DNA of 39,868 nt from a bacterium (GTDB taxonomy: Bacteria; UBP14; UBA6098; JAFGQG01): positions 1-39,868 of the forward strand of contig JAFGQG010000091.1 of the NCBI GenBank assembly GCA_016935765.1, given 5' to 3'. The position numbers and the translations under genes are program-made. The notes under the pieces were generated by a model. The model was not told the DNA's origin and searched no databases. It saw only the letters and a program-made list of their open reading frames with translations. Positions 6,942 to 15,251 of this stretch are shown piece after piece (the first letter of the stretch is position 1; every line of letters begins with the position of its first letter).

Positions 6942-9014
6942 ATGATGAGTAATAAATCTATTTTATTTGTGTTTGTTTCTCTATTAATTTTAGTAAGTTC
7001 AAGTTTCTCTGACGAGTTTTTTATTTCCAGAGCAACGATGAACCAGAAGTATCCTTCATCAGCGAGTTGTGGCGGTGATTTTTTTGTGGCCTGGGAGGAT
7101 GATCGGGGTGGAACAACTAACCAGAATATTTTCGGACAGCTTGTATTGGCTAGCGGAACATCACCAACTGCGGGTTACGCTGTTGTTACTTCACCAGGCA
7201 ACCAAATTTCTCCGGCTGTTGGAGTTAATGAGGAGGATTACCTGATAGTATGGGTGGACCAGAACGCTGGGGTTTACCCGCAATTATTCGGACGGCTATT
7301 CAACAACGAAGATGCAGAATTTAGTGGGGCTACGTTCCAGATCACTACATCAGCATCGTCTAAATCCAAACCGGTCGTAACTTCGGATGGCTCGAATTTC
7401 CTGGTATTGTGGCAGGATGTGCATGGAGAAGAAATTATTATCAAAGGATTACGAGTATCCAGCAGCGGAGCTCCTTTGGGTTCGGAAATAACGGTTTCCA
7501 GCGAATCAGGAAAGTACGGCGTTCCGGCAGCTGCTAGTAACGGCTCGCAATACATTGTAGTATTCAGGGATTCAAGTGATTACATGGGGATCAGCGCAAA
7601 GTTCATATCGACCGATGGTGTGGTAATTGGTGAGAAATTTCCCCTGGCGACGGGTTCGTCAAACATGAACTTTCCATCAGTTACATGGGATGGAGTATCG
7701 TATTTTGCTACCTGGCAAAATTACGACTACACAACCTACGCGGATATTTACTGTTGCAAGATCAAACCAGATGGGGAGGTTTTTCCCGGAGTTCTGCCGA
7801 TTTCAACGATCGCCAACAACCAGGCTAATCCTTCGGCTGTCTGGGCGAATACCGCGTATCTTATAGCATGGCAAGATGATAGAGGTGGAATTTACACGGA
7901 TATATACTGCAGATGGTTGTCCTGGAACGGGGAACTGCTCTATGAAGAAATTATAATCTGCAGCGCTGCCGCGGGTCAACAGGATGTTACACTGAGCTGG
8001 AACGGTGACCAGGTTTTTGCAGCCTGGGGTGATTATCGGAACGGTTTTGATTCCGATGTTTACGGTTACCTGCTGGATACTTTTCATGAAACTCCGGAAG
8101 GTCCCCTCGTTTATAACATAACGCCGTCGAATGGAGCAGTAACAGCATGCGACGGTCATGGCATCAAGATGTTCTTCGCTGATTACGAAGGTGTAAACGA
8201 AACCAGTATTTTATTTTTTGTTAATGGTACTGAATATGGTCCTTCAGAACCGGAAATGTGGGTTTCAAGCGATTCCCTCGCCTGGTGGCCTGTATCCCCG
8301 CTGCCCGATGGAGATACCATCTTCTTCGAACTTACAGAACTCGATGATATAGAAGGGAATCCATTAGCTGAAACTATCAGCGGCTATTTTATCGTTGACC
8401 TGTCTCCACCTTATGTTGTTACAGCAAACCCAGGTCCAGGAGATACCGTCGATGTCGATATTGAATCAATGAGGTTTACTCTGGAAGACGCTTCGAGCAT
8501 CGACCCAACGGACTTCTGGCTGCAGATTAACGATAGAATCCTGGACGCCGATTACCCGTTCCTGCATGTATCAGACCTTTTTATCGTTCTGGAAGTCAGC
8601 CGCTCCGACATCTCTCTAACAGCAGGCGAAACCCTCAATATATGTCTTCACGCAAGCGATTTGGTTGATTACTGTGATGCCCATATACTGGACACTTGCT
8701 GGGTTTCTTATGTGCGGACCAGCGGTATCGATGAAAATGGAAATACACCAGGGAGTTTTAAACTGCTGCCGAATTATCCAAATCCATTCAACGAGAGAAC
8801 AACGGTACGGTTTCAATTAGCCGACCAGGCAAAAGTGAATGTCTCGATGATTGATATAAATGGCAACGAACTCGGCGTTATTTATGATGGATTCCTGAAC
8901 GGGGGATACCATGAATTTCAATACGACCTTGAAGGTTACCCATCAGGAATTTATTTTATCAGTATTTTAGTGAATTGTCAAGAAATTAAACAGAAGGTGC
9001 TGCTGCTTAAATAG
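6942..9014 (+). CDS. Exported seven-bladed propeller protein with C-terminal sorting domain
   Basis: Predicted secreted or surface protein of unknown role, 690 residues. A signal peptide (hydrophobic SILFVFVSLLILVSSSFS, cleavage near residue 23) is followed by seven repeats of about 52 residues; the repeat core, such as VAWEDDRGG..NIFGQLV, places Trp or Phe at 51, 104, 157, 208, 258, 310 and 362, which implies a seven-bladed beta-propeller. Residues 390-595 look like two Ig-like domains (SPPYVVTANPGPGDT). The end, from NYPNPFN to KQKVLLLK, is the FlgD-like/type IX-style C-terminal domain. Two ATGs are adjacent; GGGAG (6934-6938) is better spaced for the second at 6945. It is divergent from ftsE; the helicase gene follows on the same strand after 83 nt but is unrelated in function. 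Confidence 0.85.
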   Translation: MMSNKSILFVFVSLLILVSSSFSDEFFISRATMNQKYPSSASCGGDFFVAWEDDRGGTTNQNIFGQLVLASGTSPTAGYAVVTSPGNQISPAVGVNEEDYLIVWVDQNAGVYPQLFGRLFNNEDAEFSGATFQITTSASSKSKPVVTSDGSNFLVLWQDVHGEEIIIKGLRVSSSGAPLGSEITVSSESGKYGVPAAASNGSQYIVVFRDSSDYMGISAKFISTDGVVIGEKFPLATGSSNMNFPSVTWDGVSYFATWQNYDYTTYADIYCCKIKPDGEVFPGVLPISTIANNQANPSAVWANTAYLIAWQDDRGGIYTDIYCRWLSWNGELLYEEIIICSAAAGQQDVTLSWNGDQVFAAWGDYRNGFDSDVYGYLLDTFHETPEGPLVYNITPSNGAVTACDGHGIKMFFADYEGVNETSILFFVNGTEYGPSEPEMWVSSDSLAWWPVSPLPDGDTIFFELTELDDIEGNPLAETISGYFIVDLSPPYVVTANPGPGDTVDVDIESMRFTLEDASSIDPTDFWLQINDRILDADYPFLHVSDLFIVLEVSRSDISLTAGETLNICLHASDLVDYCDAHILDTCWVSYVRTSGIDENGNTPGSFKLLPNYPNPFNERTTVRFQLADQAKVNVSMIDINGNELGVIYDGFLNGGYHEFQYDLEGYPSGIYFISILVNCQEIKQKVLLLK

Positions 9015-9097
9015 AGCTAAACAAGAGACCTTAAGCATTTTTGATGGAAATACTCTACGAGATTACATAAATTTGTTAAAATACCCCATCGCAATAA

Positions 9098-11473
9098 ATG
9101 TCAATTAAATACGATTTTGAGAATGACATCGTTTACCTTAGTGTCAGGGACCTCGTTCAAGGCGGTTATGTTTCTTTCTCGGATATAAACATCCCTATAA
9201 AAAGCAGGGGGAAATTGGGGCGCGACCTTCATAAAACCTATTACGAAGGCAAGAAAAACGTAAAAACTGAAGTCTATGTGAGTAAGGAAGAAAGAGTCGA
9301 TGATGTGAAAGTGGTGGTCTCGGGCAGGGTCGATGTGATAATCGAAGAAGAAGACAAAGTTATCCTGGAGGAGATAAAAACAGTTACCCTTCAGGATGAA
9401 AACTTCAACAAGTTGAGTATATCAGATTTAAATAGCTTTGCAAACCAGGCAAAGATATACGCGCTGCTATATTCGGATACCACCGGTCTGCCCATCGAGC
9501 CGCGGCTGGTATTGTTCAATCTTGTAACTGGTGAAATACGGGAGTTCCAACTTGAATCTGGTCTCCAAACGTTAAGAGAGTTGTTTGAGAACAGGGTAAA
9601 GAATGTTGTGGATAATTACCTGGAACTCAAGGTCAAAAACCACGAGCGGTCGATTGCAGGAAAGCTATTGAAATTCCCGTTTCCTGAGAAGCGCGAAACT
9701 CAAAAAATCATGGAGCAAAGGATAGGGTCTGTCCTGGAGGCTGGCAAAAATCTTGTTATATCAGCGCTGGCAGGTTGTGGAAAGACAGCGGGTACCCTTT
9801 TTCCTGTGATAAAGTACGCGCTTCAGAATAACAAGAGAGTGTTTTTCCTGACGTCGAAGAACACTCAGCAGGAGTTGGTCCGGGAGACGGTTTCTGGGTT
9901 GAAGGGCATTAAAACGCTGTTCATGCGAGCTTCTGACCAGATGTGTATCAATAACGTAAAATACTGCAGCCCGGATTTCTGCCCTTACCTTGAAAACCTT
10001 ATGAATAGCGGAGGGGAATTACTCACCGAAATATTAGAAAGCGACATCCTGACCCCCGATAATATTTTCAGGGTATCGAAGGAAGCCATGGTTTGCCCGT
10101 TCGAGATGTCGCTGGCTATCGCGGAGGCAGCTGACCTTATCGTGGGCGATTATAATTATGTGTTCGACCCGTCATCATTTATCAGGAGGCTATTCCTGAA
10201 GAACGATTATTCGAATTTTATTCTCATAATAGATGAAGTGCATAATTTACTTCAGAGAAGCCGGGATTATTATTCGGTGAAATTCCCGGTTGAAAGGGTG
10301 AAGGAAGCAAAGAAATACGCTGAATTGATGCAGTTTCACGGTTTGGGGGAGATGAAAAAAACGCTGAACAAGATGATAAAACTCTTCAATGATTATTATA
10401 TACAGGGAAAGCAGGAGCATCCCGAAATGCAGAAGTATGACTGCGCTATTGATAAAGAAGTCATGATGGAACATTATTTAAGGTTTGAGGATATTTACAC
10501 GAGGTATTTGCTGCAGTCTGATGAAAGCTTGCTTGAGGAAGTCTTGAATCCACTCAGGGACTTGTATTACTGTTATACGAATTTCCTGTCGGTTTTGGAG
10601 TGGGTTGACGAGGGATTCGCGACCATGTTCAGCGCGGATGGTGGGGGTACTTTTGAGATATTATGTTCTGACGCGCGAAACAGGCTAAGGGAGCGGGTGA
10701 ACGGTTTTCATTCGGTGATTGGGATGTCGGCAACGTTGACCCCTGTCGATTATTATATGGAAGTCCTGGGTTTCGAGGAAAAGGATACGGAGAAACTGCA
10801 GATACCATCACCGTTCCCGGCGGAGAACAGGATGGTGATGATCGTTCCATCGGTTTCGACAACTTACAAGAATCGGATGGGGGATTATACCAGGGTAGGG
10901 AAACTCATAATTGACATCATAAACGTTAATAAGGGTAATTACCTGGTTTTTTTCCCCAGTTTCGAATATATGGAGCATGTCCGTTTTTTCATCAGGGAGG
11001 AAAGTTTCAAAATTTTGGTACAGCGAAGGGTGATGAATTCTGCTGAGAGGGCTGCATTTCTGGAGGAGCTTAGAACATCGGAGCAGCCTGTGCTTTTGAT
11101 GGGTGTTCAGGGTGGTGTGTTCGCTGAAGGTGTTGATTATATTGGAGATACAGCGATCGGTGTGATAGTTGTGGGTCCCCAGATCCCGCCGCCAACTTAC
11201 GAACAGGAATTCCTGTGCAGGTATTACCAGGAGTTGAATGGGCACGGCTTCGAATACGCCTACCTCTACCCCGGAATGAACAGGACGATTCAGGCGGCAG
11301 GGCGAGTAATTAGATCGAATACCGATAGGGGAGTCATCGTGCTTTTAGGTAAAAGGTTCACACAGGAGCAATATTTTTCGCTTTTCCCAGGGGAGTGGGA
11401 GAACATCGAAGTCCTTGACGATGATAAAATAGTACCAGGATTGTGGAATTTCTGGTACGGAGAAAAACCATGA
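9098..11473 (+). CDS. XPD/DinG-family helicase with N-terminal Cas4/RecB-like nuclease domain
   Basis: Predicted DNA-repair enzyme, 791 residues. The first 190 or so residues carry the RecB/Cas4 nuclease signature: His45, GRVD with Asp79, EEIK with Glu92 and Lys94, then QAKIY with Gln117 and Tyr121. The rest is an SF2 Rad3/XPD-type 5'-3' helicase: Walker A SALAGCGKT (222-230), four cysteines for a 4Fe-4S cluster (Cys283, Cys290, Cys295, Cys333), DEVH box at 379-382, MSATLTP, and motif VI QAAGRVIRS near the C-terminus. All catalytic residues of both halves seem present. Substrate and partners are not shown by context. No Shine-Dalgarno is evident before ATG 9098. Its stop is 5 nt from the stop of the convergent lipoprotein gene. 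Confidence 0.88.
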   Translation: MSIKYDFENDIVYLSVRDLVQGGYVSFSDINIPIKSRGKLGRDLHKTYYEGKKNVKTEVYVSKEERVDDVKVVVSGRVDVIIEEEDKVILEEIKTVTLQDENFNKLSISDLNSFANQAKIYALLYSDTTGLPIEPRLVLFNLVTGEIREFQLESGLQTLRELFENRVKNVVDNYLELKVKNHERSIAGKLLKFPFPEKRETQKIMEQRIGSVLEAGKNLVISALAGCGKTAGTLFPVIKYALQNNKRVFFLTSKNTQQELVRETVSGLKGIKTLFMRASDQMCINNVKYCSPDFCPYLENLMNSGGELLTEILESDILTPDNIFRVSKEAMVCPFEMSLAIAEAADLIVGDYNYVFDPSSFIRRLFLKNDYSNFILIIDEVHNLLQRSRDYYSVKFPVERVKEAKKYAELMQFHGLGEMKKTLNKMIKLFNDYYIQGKQEHPEMQKYDCAIDKEVMMEHYLRFEDIYTRYLLQSDESLLEEVLNPLRDLYYCYTNFLSVLEWVDEGFATMFSADGGGTFEILCSDARNRLRERVNGFHSVIGMSATLTPVDYYMEVLGFEEKDTEKLQIPSPFPAENRMVMIVPSVSTTYKNRMGDYTRVGKLIIDIINVNKGNYLVFFPSFEYMEHVRFFIREESFKILVQRRVMNSAERAAFLEELRTSEQPVLLMGVQGGVFAEGVDYIGDTAIGVIVVGPQIPPPTYEQEFLCRYYQELNGHGFEYAYLYPGMNRTIQAAGRVIRSNTDRGVIVLLGKRFTQEQYFSLFPGEWENIEVLDDDKIVPGLWNFWYGEKP

Positions 11474-11478
11474 TGGCG

Positions 11479-12390
11479 CTATTTAACTTCCTGCAATTTG
11501 TAATTCGCAGTCTGTTCCTGGTAGAACGAGTAGTTCGTCTTCTCCTTGGAAGTCTGATTCATGTTAGTGATTTGGAATTCCAGCATCCAGTGCAGGTCGC
11601 TTTCAACGAGGTAGCCATTTTCAAAATCGAAGTAAGTAGTGCCTTTCCCGTCACCTTTGCCCTCGGACCATGAACTATAGAGATCTCCTTCATACTCGCC
11701 TTCACCTTCGCCGGAGACGGTTAGCGTAATGTTTACTTTCAGTTTAGCGCATTTGTGACCCTTGTACATAACAAAGTCTTCGACCGTGTATTTCTTCTCA
11801 GTGGTTCTTGTAGTGTTGCCCTTTTCAGTGTTAACGCTGTTCTCGGTCTTTTTATTCCACGTGTCTCCAACGTTCACCCTTTTATTAGGAAAATAGTCCA
11901 GGCTAATCGCGGAGAAGGTATTTGCCATTTCTTGTCCCTGGTCGATGCCGCTCTCGTCGTATCCCAGACCTTCCAGACCATTCCAATCCTTAAGGAGCCC
12001 TGTTGAATCGAGGGTTACCCTCAGGAATTCGCCAACCAACTCATCTTCATCCTCGGATGGTATATATTGACCGTTCACGAATTCCCCGGCTTCGGATTTA
12101 TCGAAGAAGACCGTTATCGTCATCTCGCCGTTATCCTTAACCTCGTCAACCAGCACCCTTCTCCAATCGCTCGTTTTTGCCAGGCTGCTCTGACTGCCCT
12201 GGGGTGAGGAAACTTCCGCTAATATGTCGGCATCCTTCTTGTATGGGAGTGTATCACCCACAGATGGTTTGAAAGATATCATGACGCCATTTTGAAAATA
12301 TTCGGTCGCGAGTTTCTTTCCCCCGCCGCAAGTTATCACCAGAAAAGAAATAAACATTAGAATTAAAATCCAAGCAATTATTCGACGCAT
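11479..12390 (-). CDS. Lipoprotein of unknown function (DUF6263-like)
   Basis: Predicted lipid-anchored envelope protein, 303 residues. The N-terminus MRRIIAWILILMFISFLVITC is a lipoprotein signal with the acylated cysteine at residue 21, although Thr at -1 is unusual for a lipobox; the following GGGKK is a typical linker. The rest is beta-rich and resembles the DUF6263 group in the stretches VTLDSTGLLKDW, FPNKRVNVGDTW and YKGHKCAKLKVN; that family link is from memory and tentative. A strong Shine-Dalgarno (GGGAGG) precedes the ATG, and a good promoter lies upstream. It is a single gene, separated from the lolC/E-type gene by 93 nt. Confidence 0.7.
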   Translation of the reverse strand: MRRIIAWILILMFISFLVITCGGGKKLATEYFQNGVMISFKPSVGDTLPYKKDADILAEVSSPQGSQSSLAKTSDWRRVLVDEVKDNGEMTITVFFDKSEAGEFVNGQYIPSEDEDELVGEFLRVTLDSTGLLKDWNGLEGLGYDESGIDQGQEMANTFSAISLDYFPNKRVNVGDTWNKKTENSVNTEKGNTTRTTEKKYTVEDFVMYKGHKCAKLKVNITLTVSGEGEGEYEGDLYSSWSEGKGDGKGTTYFDFENGYLVESDLHWMLEFQITNMNQTSKEKTNYSFYQEQTANYKLQEVK

Positions 12391-12427
12391 TTTACCTCCC
12401 TTTATTAAGTTTCATTTATTGAACAAA

Positions 12428-12454
12428 AATATAGCTTGACCACATCATAGTCAA
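12428..12454 (-). promoter_or_regulatory. Promoter candidate for the lipoprotein gene
   Basis: On the minus strand TTGACT (12454-12449), a 15-nt spacer and TATATT (12433-12428), about 40 nt upstream of the start. It implies that the lipoprotein is transcribed separately from the upstream lolC/E-type gene. Confidence 0.5.
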
Positions 12455-12483
12455 TATAAAATAGAAAAAAAACTGGTATGCAA

Positions 12484-13725
12484 TCATCCACCATACCGGA
12501 TGGCGTCGATTGGCTCGAGCTTCGCGGCTTTGTAGGCTGGATAGATAGCGGAGAGTAATGAGAGAGCGAGCGACGCGAAGGCGATCAGGACGAAGTCGAT
12601 AACCTGCATCTTTATGGGCAGGGAGGATATCGAATAGACGTCGGGCGGGAGCGATATGATGCTATATGTCTGCTGCAGCCAGCATATCAGGAATCCGAAA
12701 CCCACACCGAGTGCCGTGCCGACCACCCCAACTACCAGACCGTGCAGTATGAACAGACGCATGATGTTCCTTGAGGAAGCGCCCATCGATTTTAGTATTC
12801 CGATATCGCGGGTTTTTTCCATGACGACCATGAAGAGCGTGCTTATGATATTTATGGTCGCCACGGCAATTATCAAGCTCAGTATCAGGAACATCCCCCA
12901 TTTCTCGAGCGTCATCCAGGAGAACAGGTTCTTGTTCATTTCCATCCAGGATACGCCGTAATATGGATAGCCCATCTCCTTCTCGAGGCTTTTTGAGTAC
13001 TTATCCGCGTTATAGAAGTTCCTGGTTTTCATTTCTATGCCGGTTATCGCGTTCGGCAGGTTGAACACCTCCTGCGCGGCTTCAAGGTGAATATAGACCA
13101 TTGCGGCATCGAACTCGTACATTCCGGTCTCGAATATACCGGTGATAACGAACTGCTTCACCTTTGGAGAGATCAGACCCGATGACGATTGAGAACGGTC
13201 CTTAAGGCTGTATAGGAGCACTGTGTCGCCCGTAATGACCCTGAGCCTCTGAGCAAGGTATTTCCCCAATACTATCTGCGGTATTTCGGTACTGTCGTAT
13301 TCATTGGACAGGAAAATACCGGAGTACATATTCTTGTTGATATCATTCACCTTGAATTCATATTCAGGTACGACGCCCCTTATCATTACACCGTCATTTT
13401 CAGCAATGCTCGATATAGCCGCTTTAGTATGGATAAAAGGCGCTGCGGCTATTAGCCAGTCCTTATTAGTCATGTACTTGTCTATCAGCTCTTTCCAGTT
13501 ATCGGTTATCCTGTTCTTGAACGAGTAAACGCTAACGTGAGCGGTTGTGCCGAGGATTTTGCTTCGTATCTCATCCTCGAAGCCGTTCATGACCGAAAGC
13601 ACGATAATGAGCGCGCAAACACCAATCAGGATACCCCCGATAGAGAATATCGTTACAATCGAGATAAACCGGCTTTTCTCGCGCGCCAGTAAATACCGTA
13701 AAGCTATGTACAGTTCGTATCTCAT
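12484..13725 (-). CDS. Lipoprotein-releasing ABC transporter permease (LolC/LolE family)
   Basis: Inner-membrane permease of the Lol system, which extracts outer-membrane lipoproteins from the inner membrane using the ATPase LolD. The 413-residue product has the family layout: N-terminal MRYELYIALRYLLAREKSRF, first helix around residues 22-48 with the hook VLSVMNGFE, a periplasmic domain of about 220 residues, then three helices with GILKSMGASSRNIMRLF between them and the terminal YPAYKAAKLEPIDAIRYGG. Only one permease gene and no lolD is next to it, so it may act as a homodimer (LolF-like) with an ATPase encoded elsewhere. The downstream lipoprotein gene could be a client. Confidence 0.9.
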   Translation of the reverse strand: MRYELYIALRYLLAREKSRFISIVTIFSIGGILIGVCALIIVLSVMNGFEDEIRSKILGTTAHVSVYSFKNRITDNWKELIDKYMTNKDWLIAAAPFIHTKAAISSIAENDGVMIRGVVPEYEFKVNDINKNMYSGIFLSNEYDSTEIPQIVLGKYLAQRLRVITGDTVLLYSLKDRSQSSSGLISPKVKQFVITGIFETGMYEFDAAMVYIHLEAAQEVFNLPNAITGIEMKTRNFYNADKYSKSLEKEMGYPYYGVSWMEMNKNLFSWMTLEKWGMFLILSLIIAVATINIISTLFMVVMEKTRDIGILKSMGASSRNIMRLFILHGLVVGVVGTALGVGFGFLICWLQQTYSIISLPPDVYSISSLPIKMQVIDFVLIAFASLALSLLSAIYPAYKAAKLEPIDAIRYGG

Positions 13726-13843
13726 AGTTTGAGGTTCAAATGTATTATTTTTTTTGCGTTAGGCAAGCATTTAACTCGGAAAATGGAAATATAATTCTGG
13801 TATTATTACGGTAATGAGTACCTGGTAACAGTAAGAGACCCAG

Positions 13844-14048
13844 AAAATTGAATCGTGTGCACATTAGTTAAATTGCTCTGTGCTTAAGCTCGGGGACTCG
13901 CTAGTGCAATCTACAATGGGGGTTTGAACCCCCAGTAGGTGTTGCGTATTTGGGGACTACGACTTCTGCCTACGCCCCAAATTATCCAGGAAAACACAAG
14001 TGCGGTAGGGCTTCTGCAGACAGGTGAAAGTCGCGGCAATTCAGTTTT
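13844..14048. other. Unassigned structured intergenic block, possible ncRNA
   Basis: The 509-bp gap 13726-14234 has no convincing protein gene but is GC-richer and full of complementary segments. AAAATTGAAT (13844-13853) pairs with ATTCAGTTTT (14039-14048), closing a 205-nt unit. Inside is a strong hairpin: TGGGGGT/ACCCCCA (13917-13934) extended by CTAC/GTAG and GCAA/TTGC. Next to it TTTGGGG (13950-13956) pairs with CCCCAAA (13975-13981). Length and one-rod shape recall 6S RNA, but I do not see diagnostic sequence; a dispersed palindromic element is equally possible. Strand is undecided because most pairs are Watson-Crick. Confidence 0.4.
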
Positions 14049-14175
14049 GGCAGTTCAATCCCTGTAACTCATTTGTGTTAAACCAATCATAGTCAATTTT
14101 GATTACATATCAGCATTTAATTCGACATGAACTAAATATTTTTAGACACAGCTTTCAAAAGGGTCGTGAAATTTG

Positions 14176-14203
14176 TTGACATTTTGAGAAAATATGATAT
14201 ATT
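14176..14203 (+). promoter_or_regulatory. Promoter candidate for holA
   Basis: TTGACA (14176-14181), 16-nt spacer, TATATT (14198-14203), about 30 nt before the holA ATG. It is identical in both hexamers and spacing to the asd promoter candidate. Confidence 0.65.
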
Positions 14204-14234
14204 TTTCAAAACTATTTAATTATTCCATATTATA

Positions 14235-15236
14235 ATGAGACCTTACCAATTTAAAAGTATTTTGAAAGAAATAAAAGCCGGAAAGTTATCGAATAGATAT
14301 TATGTCTCCGGCGATTCGCAGTATATGAAAGACATGGTGAAGTCGGAGATAAAACAGAGATTAGACCTGGGTTTCGAGGATTTTAATTTGGATGAATTCT
14401 GGGCGATGCAGGTTGATGATCCCAGGAGAATATTCGACGCGATTCTGTCAATACCGGTGATGTCGGACAGGAGAATGATAATAATAAATGATGTTCACAA
14501 ACTCCCCGCGAAGTTCAAGAAGGAGCTGGTTGGTTTCAAGATTCCTGACACTTCTTTTCTGGTCTTGATCTCTCCGGCGCCCACGAGAGGTCAAATGGAC
14601 TATCATGGGAAATTTAAAAAGGCTTTTAAAAGCTATGAGCTTCAACCTCCCTACGATAATGAGCTTGGAACCTGGATAATGGAATTTGTCAAGGAAGAAA
14701 GTAAGAAAATGGGTGGAGCGGCTATCGGATTGTTCACGAGTAAGGTATCACTGTCACTTTTAGCAGTCAGGAGTGAGCTCGAGAAGATATACTCTTATGT
14801 TGGTTCCCGGGCGGAAATAACCAGAGATGACGTCCTGAAAGTCGTTTCTAAGAGTCGAACAGCCACGATTTTCCAGTTTGTTGACGCTTTCGGCTCGCGA
14901 AATATCAAGGAATGTTTTAATTACTCGTCTGAATTGTTCGATTTTGGCGAATCAGCAACGATGATGATATTCTGGTTGTCAAAGAGAAGCCTGGAGATAC
15001 TCCAGATAATAAGCATGCTTGAAAAGGGCGCTTCAACAAGGGCTTTGGCAAGTAAATTAAGGGTTTCTGAGTACTGGATAAAAAAATACGTTTCTCAAGC
15101 ACGCAATTACACCAGCCGTGAAATAATCGAATTTATCTCCGTGCTCCGTGAAGGGGATAAATTGATAAAAAGCGGGAAAATGGGTCAGAAAGAAACGATT
15201 TCATATATATTTGGAAAACTCGCAACTATCGCTTAA
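14235..15236 (+). CDS. holA: DNA polymerase III subunit delta
   Basis: Clamp-loader subunit that opens the beta sliding clamp. The 333-residue product has family length and features: N-terminal YYVSGDSQYMKDMVKSEI, the segment SDRRMIIINDVHKLP (residue 75 onward), FLVLISPAP, and the C-terminal helical collar domain with LASKLRVSEYWIKKYV and ISVLREGDKLIKSG. It is an AAA+-like protein without Walker motifs, as normal for delta. No Shine-Dalgarno precedes the ATG at 14235, but the promoter is close. The trkH gene begins 15 nt after its stop, so the two may be cotranscribed. Confidence 0.92.
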   Translation: MRPYQFKSILKEIKAGKLSNRYYVSGDSQYMKDMVKSEIKQRLDLGFEDFNLDEFWAMQVDDPRRIFDAILSIPVMSDRRMIIINDVHKLPAKFKKELVGFKIPDTSFLVLISPAPTRGQMDYHGKFKKAFKSYELQPPYDNELGTWIMEFVKEESKKMGGAAIGLFTSKVSLSLLAVRSELEKIYSYVGSRAEITRDDVLKVVSKSRTATIFQFVDAFGSRNIKECFNYSSELFDFGESATMMIFWLSKRSLEILQIISMLEKGASTRALASKLRVSEYWIKKYVSQARNYTSREIIEFISVLREGDKLIKSGKMGQKETISYIFGKLATIA

Positions 15237-15251
15237 AAATAATTTTCAAGA

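Noticed and set aside
13911..13938. tRNA or tmRNA T-arm (GGTTTGAACC / GGTTCAAACC)
   Set aside because: The stem does not fit a 5-bp stem and 7-nt T-loop, no acceptor stem or CCA end can be drawn on either strand, and no tmRNA tag frame was found.
13844..14048. Firm 6S RNA assignment
   Set aside because: Only length and shape agree. A GGGGACT match to the product RNA of E. coli 6S would point to the opposite orientation and is too short to count.
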